From positions 17,946,281 through 18,010,280 of the forward strand of contig OZ037767.1 of assembly GCA_964035545.1 (NCBI GenBank): a stretch of DNA of 64,000 bases. The letters are read 5' to 3'. This DNA is from Bugula neritina (lineage: Eukaryota; Bryozoa; Gymnolaemata; Cheilostomatida; Bugulidae). A model generated the notes under the pieces. It made no database searches, was not told where the DNA came from, and worked only from the letters and a program-made list of their open reading frames with translations. Positions 43,209 to 57,988 of the stretch are shown here, piece after piece (position 1 is the first letter of the stretch; every line of letters begins with the position of its first letter). The translations under genes and the position numbers were made by a program.

Positions 43209-45805
43209 TGCAACATAATGAAATATACTGTACCACCAAATGTACTGTAACATATTGGAATATACTGTAACACACTGAAATATACTGCAACATATTGAAA
43301 TACACTGTAACATAATGAAATATACTGCAACATACTGCAACATACTGCAACATACTGAAATACACTGTAACATACTGAAATACACTGCAACATACTACAA
43401 CATAGTGAAATACACTGCAACATACTGAAATATACTGTGACACACTGAAAGAGACTGCAACACACTGAAATACACTGTAACATACTGAAATACACTGCAA
43501 CATACTGAAATACCCTGCTACATACTGAAATATACTGCAAGATAATACATCATATTGAAATACACTGCAACACATTGAAATATACTGCAACAAACCTAAA
43601 TATATGGTAATATACTGAAATATACTGTAACATACTGAAATATACTGCAAGATACTGCAACATACTGAAATGCACTTCAACATACTGAAATACACTGCAA
43701 CATACTGACTTATACCAACATACACTGGCACATATTGAAATACACTGCAACAAATTGAAGTATGCTGCAACACACTCAAACATACGGCAACATGCTGAAA
43801 TATACAGCGACGCATTGAAATATACTGCAACATACTGCAATATACTGAAATATAATGCAAGATACTGCAACATACTGAAATACACTGTGACATACTGAGA
43901 TACACTGCAACATACTGCAACATACTGAAATACACTGTAACTTATTGAAATACACTGCAACACATTGAAATATACTGCAACACACCGAAACATACGGCAA
44001 CATACTGAAATATGATGTAGCATACTGAAATACACTGCAACACACTGAAGTATACTGTAATATACACAAATGTACTGTAACAAACTGAAACATACGTCAA
44101 CATACTGAAATGTACTGCACCATACTGAAATACACTGTAATATACTGAATTACACTGCAACATACTGCAACATACTGAAATACGCTGTAACATATTGAAA
44201 TACACTGCAACACATTGAAATATACTGTAACTCAATGAAATATAGTGTAATCAACGGAAATGTACTGTAACATACTGAAACATACTGAAACATACTAAAA
44301 TATACTGGAGCATACCGAAACGTACTGCAACATACTGAAATATACTGCGAGATACTGCAACATACTGAAATACACTGTAACATACTGAAATACACTGCAA
44401 CATACTGCAACATACTGAATTACAGTGTAACATATTGAAATACACTGCAATACATTGAAATATACTGCAACACGCTGAAACATACTGCAGCATACTGAAA
44501 TATACTGCAACAGATCGAAGTGTATCGTAATATACGGACATGTACTGTAACATACTGAAACATAACGAAACATACTAAAATATACTGGAACATACCGGAA
44601 CATACTGCAACATAATGAAATATACTGTACCACACTGAAATATACGGCAAAATACTGAAATATACTTCAACATACTGAAATATACTGCAACATACTGCAA
44701 CACACGGAAGTTTGCTGTAACATGTTAAAATGCACGGCAACATACTAAAATACACTGCAACAAACCTAAATATATGGGAATATACTGAAATATACTGTAC
44801 TACGTTGAAAAACCCTGCAACATTCTGCAACATACTGAAATACACTGTAACATACTGAAATACACTGCAACATACTACAACATACTGAAATACACTGTAA
44901 CATATTGAAATACACTGCAACACATTGAAATATACTGCAACACACTGAAACATACGGCAACATGCAGAAATATACTGCGACACATTGCAATATACTGCAA
45001 GATACTGCAACATACTGAAATACAGTGTAACATACTGAAATACACTGCAACATACTGCATTATACTGACATACACTGGAACATATTGAAATACACTGCAA
45101 CAAATTGAAGTATACTGCAACACACTGAAACATACGGCAACATACTCAAATATACTGCAACATACTGAAATACACTGCAACATACTGCATTATACTGACA
45201 TACACTGAAACATATTGAAACACACTGCAACAAATTGAAGTATACTGCAACACACTGAAACATACAGCAACATGCTGAAATATACTGTAACACATTGAAA
45301 AACACTGCAAAATACTGAAAAATGCTGTAGCGCACTAAAATACACTGTAACATATTGAAATGCACTGCAACACATTGAAATATACTGCAACACATTGAAA
45401 TATACTGCAACACACTGCAACTTACTAAAATACACTGTAACATACTGAAATACACTGCAAAATACTACGACATACTGAAATACACTGTAACATTCTGCAA
45501 CATACTTCAACATACTGAAATACACCGTAACATAATGAAATACACTGCAACACATTGAAATATACTGCAACAAACTGAAATATACTGCAACATACTGAAA
45601 TGTACTGCAACATACTGAAATACACTGCAACATATCGAAGTCTGACGTAATACACGGACATGTACTGTAACATACTGAAACACACTGAAACATACTGAAA
45701 CATATTGAAACATACTGAAACGTACTGCAACATACTGAAATACACTGTAACATACTGTAACATACTGAAATACACTGCAACAAACTGCAACATACTGAAG
45801 TACCC

Positions 45806-45814
45806 TGTACATAT
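45806..45814 (+). other. Register slip, class 5 (-1 bp, TGTACATAT)
   Basis: A 9-bp version of TGTAACATAT; duplicated at 51,589-51,597, exactly 5,783 bp away. Confidence 0.92.
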
Positions 45815-45994
45815 TGAAAAACACTGCAACACACTGAAATATACTGCAACACACTGAAATACACTGCAAAATACTGAAATATACTTCAACATACTGCAAC
45901 ATGCTGAAAGACACTACAACTAACTGAAGTATAGTGCAATATACAGAAATGTACTGTAACATACTGATATTTACTGTAACACACTTAAATATAG

Positions 45995-46002
45995 TGCAAC
46001 AC
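45995..46002 (+). other. Register slip, class 6 (-2 bp, TGCAACAC)
   Basis: An 8-bp unit where TGCAACACAC is expected (compare 38,771-38,780). It is duplicated at 51,778-51,785 and lies within 25 bp of the junction between the two 5.78-kb copies. It might be a scar of the exchange, but the partner shows it was already in the duplicated unit. Confidence 0.88.
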
Positions 46003-46018
46003 TGAAATATACTGCAAC

Positions 46019-49000
46019 ATACTGCAACATACTGAAATACACTGTAACATACTGAAACACACTGCAACATACTACAACATACTGAAATACACTGTAACAT
46101 ATTGAAATACACTGCAACACATTGAAATATACTGGAACACACTGAGACATACGGCAACATACTGTAATATACTGTAACACATTGAAAAACCCTGCAACAT
46201 TCTGCAACATACTGAAATACACTGTAACATACTGAAATACACTGCAACATACTACAACATACTGAAATACACTGTAACATATTGAAATACACTGCAACAC
46301 ATTGAAATATACTGCAACACACTGAAACATACGGCAACATGCTGAAATATACTGCGACACATTGCAATATACTGTAAGATACTGCAACATACTGAAATAC
46401 AGTGTAACATACTGAAATACACTGCAACATACTGCATTATACTGACATACACTGGAACATATTGAAATACACTGCAACAAATTGAAGTATACTGCAACAC
46501 ACTGAAACATACGGCAACATACTCAAATATACTGCAACATACTGAAATACACTGCCACATACTGAAATATACAGCAACATACTGCAACATTCTTACATAC
46601 GCTGTAGCATACTGAAATACACTGCAACATACTACAACATTTTGAAATACACTGCAACACATTGGAATATACTGCAACATACTGAACTATACTGCAAGAT
46701 ACTGCAATATACTGAAATACACTGTAACATACTGAAATACACAGCAACATACTGCATCATATTGACATACACTGAAACATATTGAAATACACTGCAACAA
46801 ACTAAAGTATACTGCAACACACTGAAACATACGGCAACATACTGAAATACACTGTAACACATTGAAAAACCCTGCAACATTCTGCAACATACTGAAATAC
46901 ACTGTAACATACTGAAATACACTGCAACATACTACAACATACTGAAACACACCGTAACATATTGAAATACACAGCAACACATTGAAATATACTGGAACAC
47001 ACTGAAACGTACGGCAACATGCTGAAATATACTGCGACACATTGCAATATACTGCAAGATACTGCAACATACTGAAATACAGTGTAACATACTGAAATAC
47101 GCCGCAACATACTGCATTATACTGACATACACTGGAACATATTGAAATACACTGCAACAAATTGAAGTATACTGCAACACACTGAAACATACGGCAACAT
47201 ACTCAAATATACTGCAACATACTGAAATACACTGCAACATACTGCATTATACTGACATACACTGAAACATATTAAAATACACTGCAACAAATTGAAGTAT
47301 ACTGCAACACACTGAAACATACAGCAACATGCTGTAATATACTGTAACACATTGAAAAACACTGCAAAATACTGAAAAATGCTGTAGCGCACTAAAATAC
47401 ACTGTAACATAATGAAATGCACTGCAACACATTGAAATATACTGCAACACATTGAAATATACTGCAACACACTGCAACTTACTGAAATACACTGTAACAT
47501 ACCGAAATACACTGCAAAACACTACAACATACTGAAATAGACTCTAACATATTGAAATACACTGCAACACATTGAAATATACTGCAACATACCGAAATAT
47601 GTGGTAAACTACTGAAATATACTGTAACACATAGAAAAACACTGCAATATACTGAAATATACTGTAACACACTGAAATATACTGCGACATACTGAAAAAC
47701 ACTGTAACATACTCAAATATACTGCAACACATTGAAATATACTGCAACATACTGAATATAATGCACGATACTGCAACATACCGAAATACACTGTGACATA
47801 CTGAGATACACTGCAACATACTGCAACATACTGCAACACACGGAAGTTTGCTGTAACATATTGAAATGCACCGCAACATACTGAAATACACTGCAACTTA
47901 TTGAAATATACTGCAACATACCGAAATATATGGTAAACTACTGAAATATACTGTAACACATAGAAAAATACTGCAATATACTGAAATATACTGCAACACA
48001 CTGAAATATACTGCAACATACTGAAATACACTGTAACATACTGAAACATACTGCAACATACTGAAACACACTGCAACATACTACAACATATTGAAATACA
48101 CTGCAATACATTGGAATATACTGCAACACACTGAAACATACTGCAACATACTGAAATATACTGCAAGATATCGAAGTATATGGTAATATTTGGACATGTA
48201 CTGTAACGTACTGAAACATACTGAAACATACTAAAATATACTGAAACATACTAAAATATACTGGAACATACCGAAACATACTGCAGCATAATGACATATA
48301 CTGTACCACACTGAAATGTACGGCAAAATACTGAAATACACTGTAACATACTGAAACATACTGCAACATAGTGAAATACACTGCAACATACTACAACATA
48401 TTGAAATACACTGCAACACATTGAAATATACTGCAACATACCTAAATAGCCGAGAATATACTGAAATATACTGTAACACATTGAAAAATACTGCAACATA
48501 CTGGAATGTACTGCAAGATACTGCAACACACTGAAATATACTTTAACATACTGAAATACACTTCAACATACTGACTTATACTGACATACACTGGAACATA
48601 TTGAGATACACTGCAACAAATTGAAGTATACTGCAACACACTGAAACATACGGCAAATTGCTGAAATATACTGCGACACTTTGAAATATACTGCAACATA
48701 CTGCAATATACTGGAATATAATGCAAGATACTGCAACATACTGAAATACACTGTGACATACTGAGATACACTGCAACATACTGCAACATACTGCAACACA
48801 CTGAAATACACTGTAACATATTGAAATACACTGCAATACATTGAAATATACTGCAACACACTGAAACATACTGCAACATACTGAAATTTACCGCAACATA
48901 TCGAAGTATATCGTAATATACGGACATGTACTGTAACATACTGAAACATACTGAAACATACTAAAATATACTGGAACATACCGAAACATACTGCAACATA

Positions 49001-51801
49001 ATGAAATATACTGTACCACCAAATGTACTGTAACATATTGGAATATACTGTAACACACTGAAATATACTGCAACATATTGAAATACACTGTAACATAATG
49101 AAATATACTGCAACATACTGCAACATACTGCAACATACTGAAATACACTGTAACATACTGAAATACACTGCAACATACTACAACATAGTGAAATACACTG
49201 CAACATACTGAAATATACTGTGACACACTGAAAGAGACTGCAACACACTGAAATACACTGTAACATACTGAAATACACTGCAACATACTGAAATACCCTG
49301 CTACATACTGAAATATACTGCAAGATAATACATCATATTGAAATACACTGCAACACATTGAAATATACTGCAACAAACCTAAATATATGGTAATATACTG
49401 AAATATACTGTAACATACTGAAATATACTGCAAGATACTGCAACATACTGAAATGCACTTCAACATACTGAAATACACTGCAACATACTGACTTATACCA
49501 ACATACACTGGCACATATTGAAATACACTGCAACAAATTGAAGTATGCTGCAACACACTCAAACATACGGCAACATGCTGAAATATACAGCGACGCATTG
49601 AAATATACTGCAACATACTGCAATATACTGAAATATAATGCAAGATACTGCAACATACTGAAATACACTGTGACATACTGAGATACACTGCAACATACTG
49701 CAACATACTGAAATACACTGTAACTTATTGAAATACACTGCAACACATTGAAATATACTGCAACACACCGAAACATACGGCAACATACTGAAATATGATG
49801 TAGCATACTGAAATACACTGCAACACACTGAAGTATACTGTAATATACACAAATGTACTGTAACAAACTGAAACATACGTCAACATACTGAAATGTACTG
49901 CACCATACTGAAATACACTGTAATATACTGAATTACACTGCAACATACTGCAACATACTGAAATACGCTGTAACATATTGAAATACACTGCAACACATTG
50001 AAATATACTGTAACTCAATGAAATATAGTGTAATCAACGGAAATGTACTGTAACATACTGAAACATACTGAAACATACTAAAATATACTGGAGCATACCG
50101 AAACGTACTGCAACATACTGAAATATACTGCGAGATACTGCAACATACTGAAATACACTGTAACATACTGAAATACACTGCAACATACTGCAACATACTG
50201 AATTACAGTGTAACATATTGAAATACACTGCAATACATTGAAATATACTGCAACACGCTGAAACATACTGCAGCATACTGAAATATACTGCAACAGATCG
50301 AAGTGTATCGTAATATACGGACATGTACTGTAACATACTGAAACATAACGAAACATACTAAAATATACTGGAACATACCGGAACATACTGCAACATAATG
50401 AAATATACTGTACCACACTGAAATATACGGCAAAATACTGAAATATACTTCAACATACTGAAATATACTGCAACATACTGCAACACACGGAAGTTTGCTG
50501 TAACATGTTAAAATGCACGGCAACATACTAAAATACACTGCAACAAACCTAAATATATGGGAATATACTGAAATATACTGTACTACGTTGAAAAACCCTG
50601 CAACATTCTGCAACATACTGAAATACACTGTAACATACTGAAATACACTGCAACATACTACAACATACTGAAATACACTGTAACATATTGAAATACACTG
50701 CAACACATTGAAATATACTGCAACACACTGAAACATACGGCAACATGCAGAAATATACTGCGACACATTGCAATATACTGCAAGATACTGCAACATACTG
50801 AAATACAGTGTAACATACTGAAATACACTGCAACATACTGCATTATACTGACATACACTGGAACATATTGAAATACACTGCAACAAATTGAAGTATACTG
50901 CAACACACTGAAACATACGGCAACATACTCAAATATACTGCAACATACTGAAATACACTGCAACATACTGCATTATACTGACATACACTGAAACATATTG
51001 AAACACACTGCAACAAATTGAAGTATACTGCAACACACTGAAACATACAGCAACATGCTGAAATATACTGTAACACATTGAAAAACACTGCAAAATACTG
51101 AAAAATGCTGTAGCGCACTAAAATACACTGTAACATATTGAAATGCACTGCAACACATTGAAATATACTGCAACACATTGAAATATACTGCAACACACTG
51201 CAACTTACTAAAATACACTGTAACATACTGAAATACACTGCAAAATACTACGACATACTGAAATACACTGTAACATTCTGCAACATACTTCAACATACTG
51301 AAATACACCGTAACATAATGAAATACACTGCAACACATTGAAATATACTGCAACAAACTGAAATATACTGCAACATACTGAAATGTACTGCAACATACTG
51401 AAATACACTGCAACATATCGAAGTCTGACGTAATACACGGACATGTACTGTAACATACTGAAACACACTGAAACATACTGAAACATATTGAAACATACTG
51501 AAACGTACTGCAACATACTGAAATACACTGTAACATACTGTAACATACTGAAATACACTGCAACAAACTGCAACATACTGAAGTACCCTGTACATATTGA
51601 AAAACACTGCAACACACTGAAATATACTGCAACACACTGAAATACACTGCAAAATACTGAAATATACTTCAACATACTGCAACATGCTGAAAGACACTAC
51701 AACTAACTGAAGTATAGTGCAATATACAGAAATGTACTGTAACATACTGATATTTACTGTAACACACTTAAATATAGTGCAACACTGAAATATACTGCAA
51801 C
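46019..51801 (+). repeat. 5,783-bp tandem duplication, copy 2
   Basis: Matches copy 1 with only the one-base difference at 43,200 found by eye. Similarity ends near 51,836, where the unit after TGTAACATAC is TGTAACATAC rather than TGAAACACAC. It contains a B-like unit, slips at 47,753, 49,012, 51,589 and 51,778, and the TTACATACGC marker from the E segment. Confidence 0.92.
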
Positions 51802-54107
51802 ATACTGCAACATACTGAAATACACTGTAACATACTGTAACATACTGAAATACACTGCAACAAACTGCAACATACTGAAGTACACTGTAAAATTATGAAA
51901 TACACTGCAACATTCTGCAACATACTTCAACATACTGAAATGCACTGTAACATAATTAAATACACTGCAACATACTGCAACATATTGAAGTACACTGTAA
52001 AATATTGAAATACACTGCAACACATTGGAATATACTGCAACACACTGAAATATACTGCAACATACTGAAATATACTGCAACATACTGCAACATACTGAAA
52101 TACACTGTAACAAACTGAAATACACTGCAACACATTGGAATAATCTGCAACATACCCAAATACATGGTAATATACTGAAATATACTGCAACATACCACAA
52201 CATACTGAAAAAAACTGTAACAAACTGAAATACGCTGCAACACATTGGAATATGTTACAACATACCCAAATAAATGGTAATATACTGAAATATACTGAAA
52301 TACACTGTAACACATTGAAAAATACTGCAACATACTGAAGTACAGTGTAATATATGGAAATATACTGCAACATACTGAAATACACTGTAACATACAGAAA
52401 TACACTGCAACATACTGAAATACCCTGCTACATACTGAAATATACTGCAGGATACTGCAACATACTGAAATACGGTGTAACCTACTGAAATACACTGCAA
52501 CATACTGCATTATACTGACGTACACTGGAACATATTGAAATACACTGCAACAAATTGAAGTATACTGCAACACACTGAAACATACGGCAACATACTCAAA
52601 TATACTGCAACATACTGAAATACACTGCAACATACTGCATTATACTGACATACACTGAAACATATTGAAAAACACTGCAACACATTGAAAAATACTGCAA
52701 TACACCGAAACATACGGCAACATACTGAAATATGCTCTAGCATACTTAAATACACTGCAACACACTGAAGTATACTGTAATATAGAGAAATGTACTGTAA
52801 CAAACTTAAACATCTGTCAACATACTGAAATACACTGCCACATACTGAAATATACAGCAACATACTGCAACATTCTTACATACGCTGTAACATACTGAAA
52901 TACACTGCAACATACTACAACACATTGAAATATACTGCAACACATTGGAATATACTGCAACATACTGAACTATACTGCAAGATACTGCAATATACTGAAA
53001 TACACTGTAACATACTGAAATACACAGCAACTTACTGCATTATATTGACATACACTGAAACATATTGAAATACACTGCAACAAATTGAAGTATACTGCAA
53101 CACACTGAAATATACGGCAACATACTGAAATATACTGTAACACATTGAAAAACCCTGCAACATTCTGCAACATACTGAAATACACTGTAACATACTGAAA
53201 TACACTGCAACATACTACAACATACTGAAATACACTGTAACATATTGAAATACACTGCAACACATTGAAATATACTGGAACACACTGAGACATACGGCAA
53301 CATACTGAAATATACTGTAACACATTGAAAAACCCTGCAACATTCTGCAACATACTGAAATACACTGTAACATACTGAAATACACTGCAACATACTACAA
53401 CATACTGAATAACACTGCAACATACTGCATTATACTGACATACACTGGAACATATTGAAATACACTGCAACAAATTGAAGTATACTGCAACACACTGAAA
53501 CATACGGCAACATACTCAAATATACTGCAACATACTGAAATACACTGCAACATACTGCATTATACTGACATACACTGAAACATATTGAAATACACTGCAA
53601 CAAATTGAAGTATACTGCAACACACTGAAACATACAGCAACATGCTGAAATATACTGTAACACATTGAAAAACACTGCAAAATACTGAAAAATGCTGTTG
53701 CGCACTAAAATACAGTGTAACATATTGAAATGCACTGCAACACATTGAAATATACTGCAACACATTGAAATATACTGCAACACACTGCAACTTACTGAAA
53801 TACACTGTAACATACTGAAATACACTGCAAAATACTACAACATACTGAAATACACTGTAACATATCGAAATACACTGCAACACATTGAAATATACTGCAA
53901 CATACCAAAATATATGGTAAACAACTGAAATACACTGTAACACATAGAAAAACACTGCAATATACTGAAATATACTGTAACACACTGAAATACACTGCAA
54001 CATACTCAAATATACTGCAACACATTGAAATATACTGCAACATACTGAAATATAATGCACGATACTGCAACATACTGAAATACACTGTGACATACTGAGA
54101 TACACTG
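51802..54107 (+). repeat. HOR segment related to 38.8-40.1 kb and 30.3-31 kb
   Basis: Decamers without register slip. About 51,850-53,050 follow the order of 38,870-40,110: TGTAAAATTA, then the TGACGTACAC unit at 52,516 against 39,591, then TTACATACGC. 53,131-53,400 carry the 180-bp doubling. About 53,400-54,100 resemble 30.3-31.0 kb, but with an intact TGAAATATAA where E1 has the 9-bp slip. Confidence 0.75.
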
Positions 54108-57100
54108 CAACATACTGCAACATACTGCAACACACGGAAGTTTGCTGTAACATATTGAAATGCACCGCAACATACTGAAATACACTGCAACTTATTGAAA
54201 TATACTGCACAATACCGAAATATATGGTAAACTACTGAAATATACTGTAACACATAGAAAAATACTGCAATATACTGAAATATACTGTAACACACTGAAA
54301 TATACTGCAACATACTGAAATACACTGTAACATACTGAAACATACTGCAACATACTGAAATACACTGCAACATACTACAACATATTGAAATACACTGCAA
54401 CACACTGAAATATACTGCAACATACCTAAAAATACGATAATATACTGAAATATACTGTAAAACATTGAAAAATACTGCAACATACTGGAGTATACTGCGA
54501 GATACCGCAACATACTGAATTGCACTTTAACATACTGAAATACACTGCAACATACTGACTTATACTGACATACACTGGAACATATTGCAATACACTGCAA
54601 CAAATTGAAGTATACTGCAACACACTGAAGTATACTGTAATATACAGAAATGTACTGTAACAAACTGAAATACACTGCAACACACTGAAGTATACTGTAA
54701 TTTACAGAAATGTACTGTAACAAACTGAAAGATACGTATACATACTGAAATACACTGCCACATACTGAAATACACTGCTACATACTGAAATTTACTGCAA
54801 CATACTGCAACATACTGAAATACACTGCAACATACTACAACATATTGAAATAGACTGCAACACATTGAAATATACTGCAACATACTTAAATATACGATAA
54901 TATACTGAAATATACTGTAAAACATTGAAAAATACTGCAACATACTGGAGTATACTGCAAGATACCGCAACATACTGAAATACACTTTAACATACTGAAA
55001 TACACTTCAACATACTGACTTATACTGACAAACACTGGAACATATTGAGATACACTGCAACATACTGCAACATACTGCAACATGCTGGATTACGGTGTAA
55101 CATATTGAAATACACTGCAATACATTGGAATATACTGCAACACACTGAAACATACTGCAACATACTGAAATATACCGCAACATATCGAAGTATATCGTAA
55201 TATACGGACATGTACTGTAACATACTGAAACATACTGAAACATACTATAATATACTGGAACATACCGAAACATACTGCAACATAATGAAATATACTGTAC
55301 CACGAAATGTACTGTAACATATTGGAATATACTGTAACACACTGAAATATACTGCAACATATTGAAATACACTGTAACATAATGAAACATACTGCAACAT
55401 AGTGAAATACACTGCAACATACTACAACATATTGAAATACACTGCAACACATTGAAATATACTGCAACATACCTAAATATACGGTAATATACTGAAATAT
55501 ACTGTAACACATTGAAAAATACTGCAACATACTGGAATATACTGCAAGATACTGCAACACACTGAAATACACTTTAACATACTGAAACACACTTCAACAT
55601 ACTGACTTATACTGACATACACTGGAACATATTGAGATACACTGCAACAAATTGAAGTATACTGCAACACACTGAAACATACGGCAAAATGCTGAAATAT
55701 ACTGCGACACATTGAAATATACTGCAACATACTGCAATATACTGGAATATAATGCAAGATACTGCAACATACTGAAATACACTGTGACATACTGAGATAC
55801 ACTGCAACATACTGCAACATACTGCAACATACTGAAATACACTGTAACATATTGAAATACACTGCAATACATTGAAATATACTGCAACACACTGAAACAT
55901 ACTGCAACATACTGAAATTTACCGCAACATATCGAAGTATATCGTAATATACGGACATGTACTGTAACATACTGAAACATACTGAAACATACTAAAATAT
56001 ACTGGAACATACCGAAACATACTGCAACATAATGAAATATACTGTACCACGAAATGTACTGTAACATATTGGAATATACTGTAACACACTGAAATATACT
56101 GCAACATATTGAAATACACTGTAACATAATGAAAAATACTGCAACATACTGCAACATACTGCAACATACTGAAATACACTGTAACATACTGAAATACACT
56201 GCAACATACTACAACATAGTGAAATACACTGCAACATACTGAAATATACTGTGACACACTGAAAGAGACTGCAACATACTGAAATACACTGTAACATGCT
56301 GAAATACACTGCAACATACTGAAATACCCTGCTACATACTGAATTATACTGCAAGATACTACATCATATTGAATTACACTGCAACACATTGAAATATACT
56401 GCAACATACCTAAATATATGGTAATATACTGAAATATACTGTAACATACTGAAATATACTGCAAGACACTGCAACATACTGAAATGCACTTTAACATACT
56501 GAAATACACTGCAACATACTGACTTATACCAACATACACTGGAACATATTGAAATACACTGCAACAAATTGAAGTATGCTGCAACACACTGAAACATACG
56601 GCAACATGCTGAAATATACAGCGACACATTGAAATATACTGCAACATACTGCAATATACTGAAATATAATGCAAGATACTGCAACATACTGAAATACACT
56701 GTGACATACTCAGATACACTGCAACATACTGCAACATACTGAAATACACTGTAACTTATTGAAATACACTGCAACACATTGAAATATACTGCAACACACC
56801 GAAACATACGGCAACATACTGAAATATGATGTAGCATACTGAAATACACTGCAACACACTGAAGTATACTGTAATATACACAAATGTACTGTAACAAACT
56901 GAAACATACGTCAACATACTGAAATGTACTGCACCATACTGAAATACACTGTAATATACTGAATTACACTGCAACATACTGCAACATACTGAAATACGCT
57001 GTAACATATTGAAATACACTGCAACACATTGAAATATACTGTAACTCACTGAAATATCGTGTAGTCAACGGAAATGTAGTGTAACATACTGAAACATACT

Positions 57101-57988
57101 GAAACATACTAAAATATACTGGCGCATACCGAAACGTACTGCAACATACTGAAATATACTGCGAGATACTGCAACATACTGAAATACACTGTAACATACT
57201 GAAATACACTGCAACATACTGCAACATACTGCAACATACTGAATTACAGTGTAACATATTGACATACACAGCAATACATTGAAATATACTGCAACACACT
57301 GAAACATACTGCAGCATACTGAAATATACTGCAACATATCGAAGTGTATCGTAATATACGGACATGTACTGTAACATACTGAAACATAACGAAACATACT
57401 AAATTATACTGGAACACACCGGAACATACTGCAACATAATGAAATATACTGTACCACACTGAAATATACGGCAAAATACTGAAATATACTTGAACATACT
57501 GAAATATACTGCAACATACTGCAACACATGGAAGTTTGCTGTAACATGTTAAAATGCACGGAAACATACTGAAATACACTGCAACAAACCAAAATATATG
57601 GGAATATACTGAAATATACTGTACTACGTTGAAAAACCCTGCAACATTCTGCAACATACTGAAATACACTGTAACATACTGAAATACACTGCAACATACT
57701 ACAACATACTGAAATACACTGTAACATACTGAAATACACTGCAACACATTGAAATATACTGCAACACACTGAAACATACGGCAACATGCAGAAATATACT
57801 GCGACACATTGCAATATACTGCAAGATACTGCAACATACTGAAATACAGTGTAACATACTGAAATACACTGCAACATACTGCATTATACTGACATACACT
57901 GGAACATATTGAAATACACTGCAACAATTTGAAGTATACTGCAACACACTGAAACATACGGCAACATACTCAAATATACTGCAACATA
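54108..57988 (+). repeat. Distant copy of 4,783-8,663 (offset 49,325)
   Basis: A constant offset over 3.88 kb: slips 5,971 and 6,718 at 55,296 and 56,043; GGAAGTTTGC 4,811 and 8,205 at 54,136 and 57,530; the doubled 60-bp element 5,291 at 54,616. It contains one B unit only. Past 57,988 it continues with units equivalent to 11.1 kb rather than restarting a second B copy. Confidence 0.88.

Larger units (their letters stand above)
40237..46018 (+). repeat. 5,783-bp tandem duplication, copy 1 (5,782 bp)
   Basis: All markers recur 5,782 or 5,783 bp downstream: slips 41,971, 43,229, 45,806 and 45,995 at 47,753, 49,012, 51,589 and 51,778; TGTAATCAAC 44,246 at 50,029; GGAAGTTTGC 42,060 and 44,706 at 47,842 and 50,489. 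Copy 1 is 1 bp shorter owing to a private deletion at 43,200-43,208. The interior from about 42.7 to 45.1 kb is a diverged relative of the B unit. Confidence 0.92.

Noticed and set aside
42781-43935. 384-codon minus-strand ORF, the longest in the window
   Set aside because: Pure decamer translation. Adjacent frames are open over the same DNA, the duplicated region is split differently by the 1-bp change at 43,200, and no domain, signal peptide or non-repeat segment is present.
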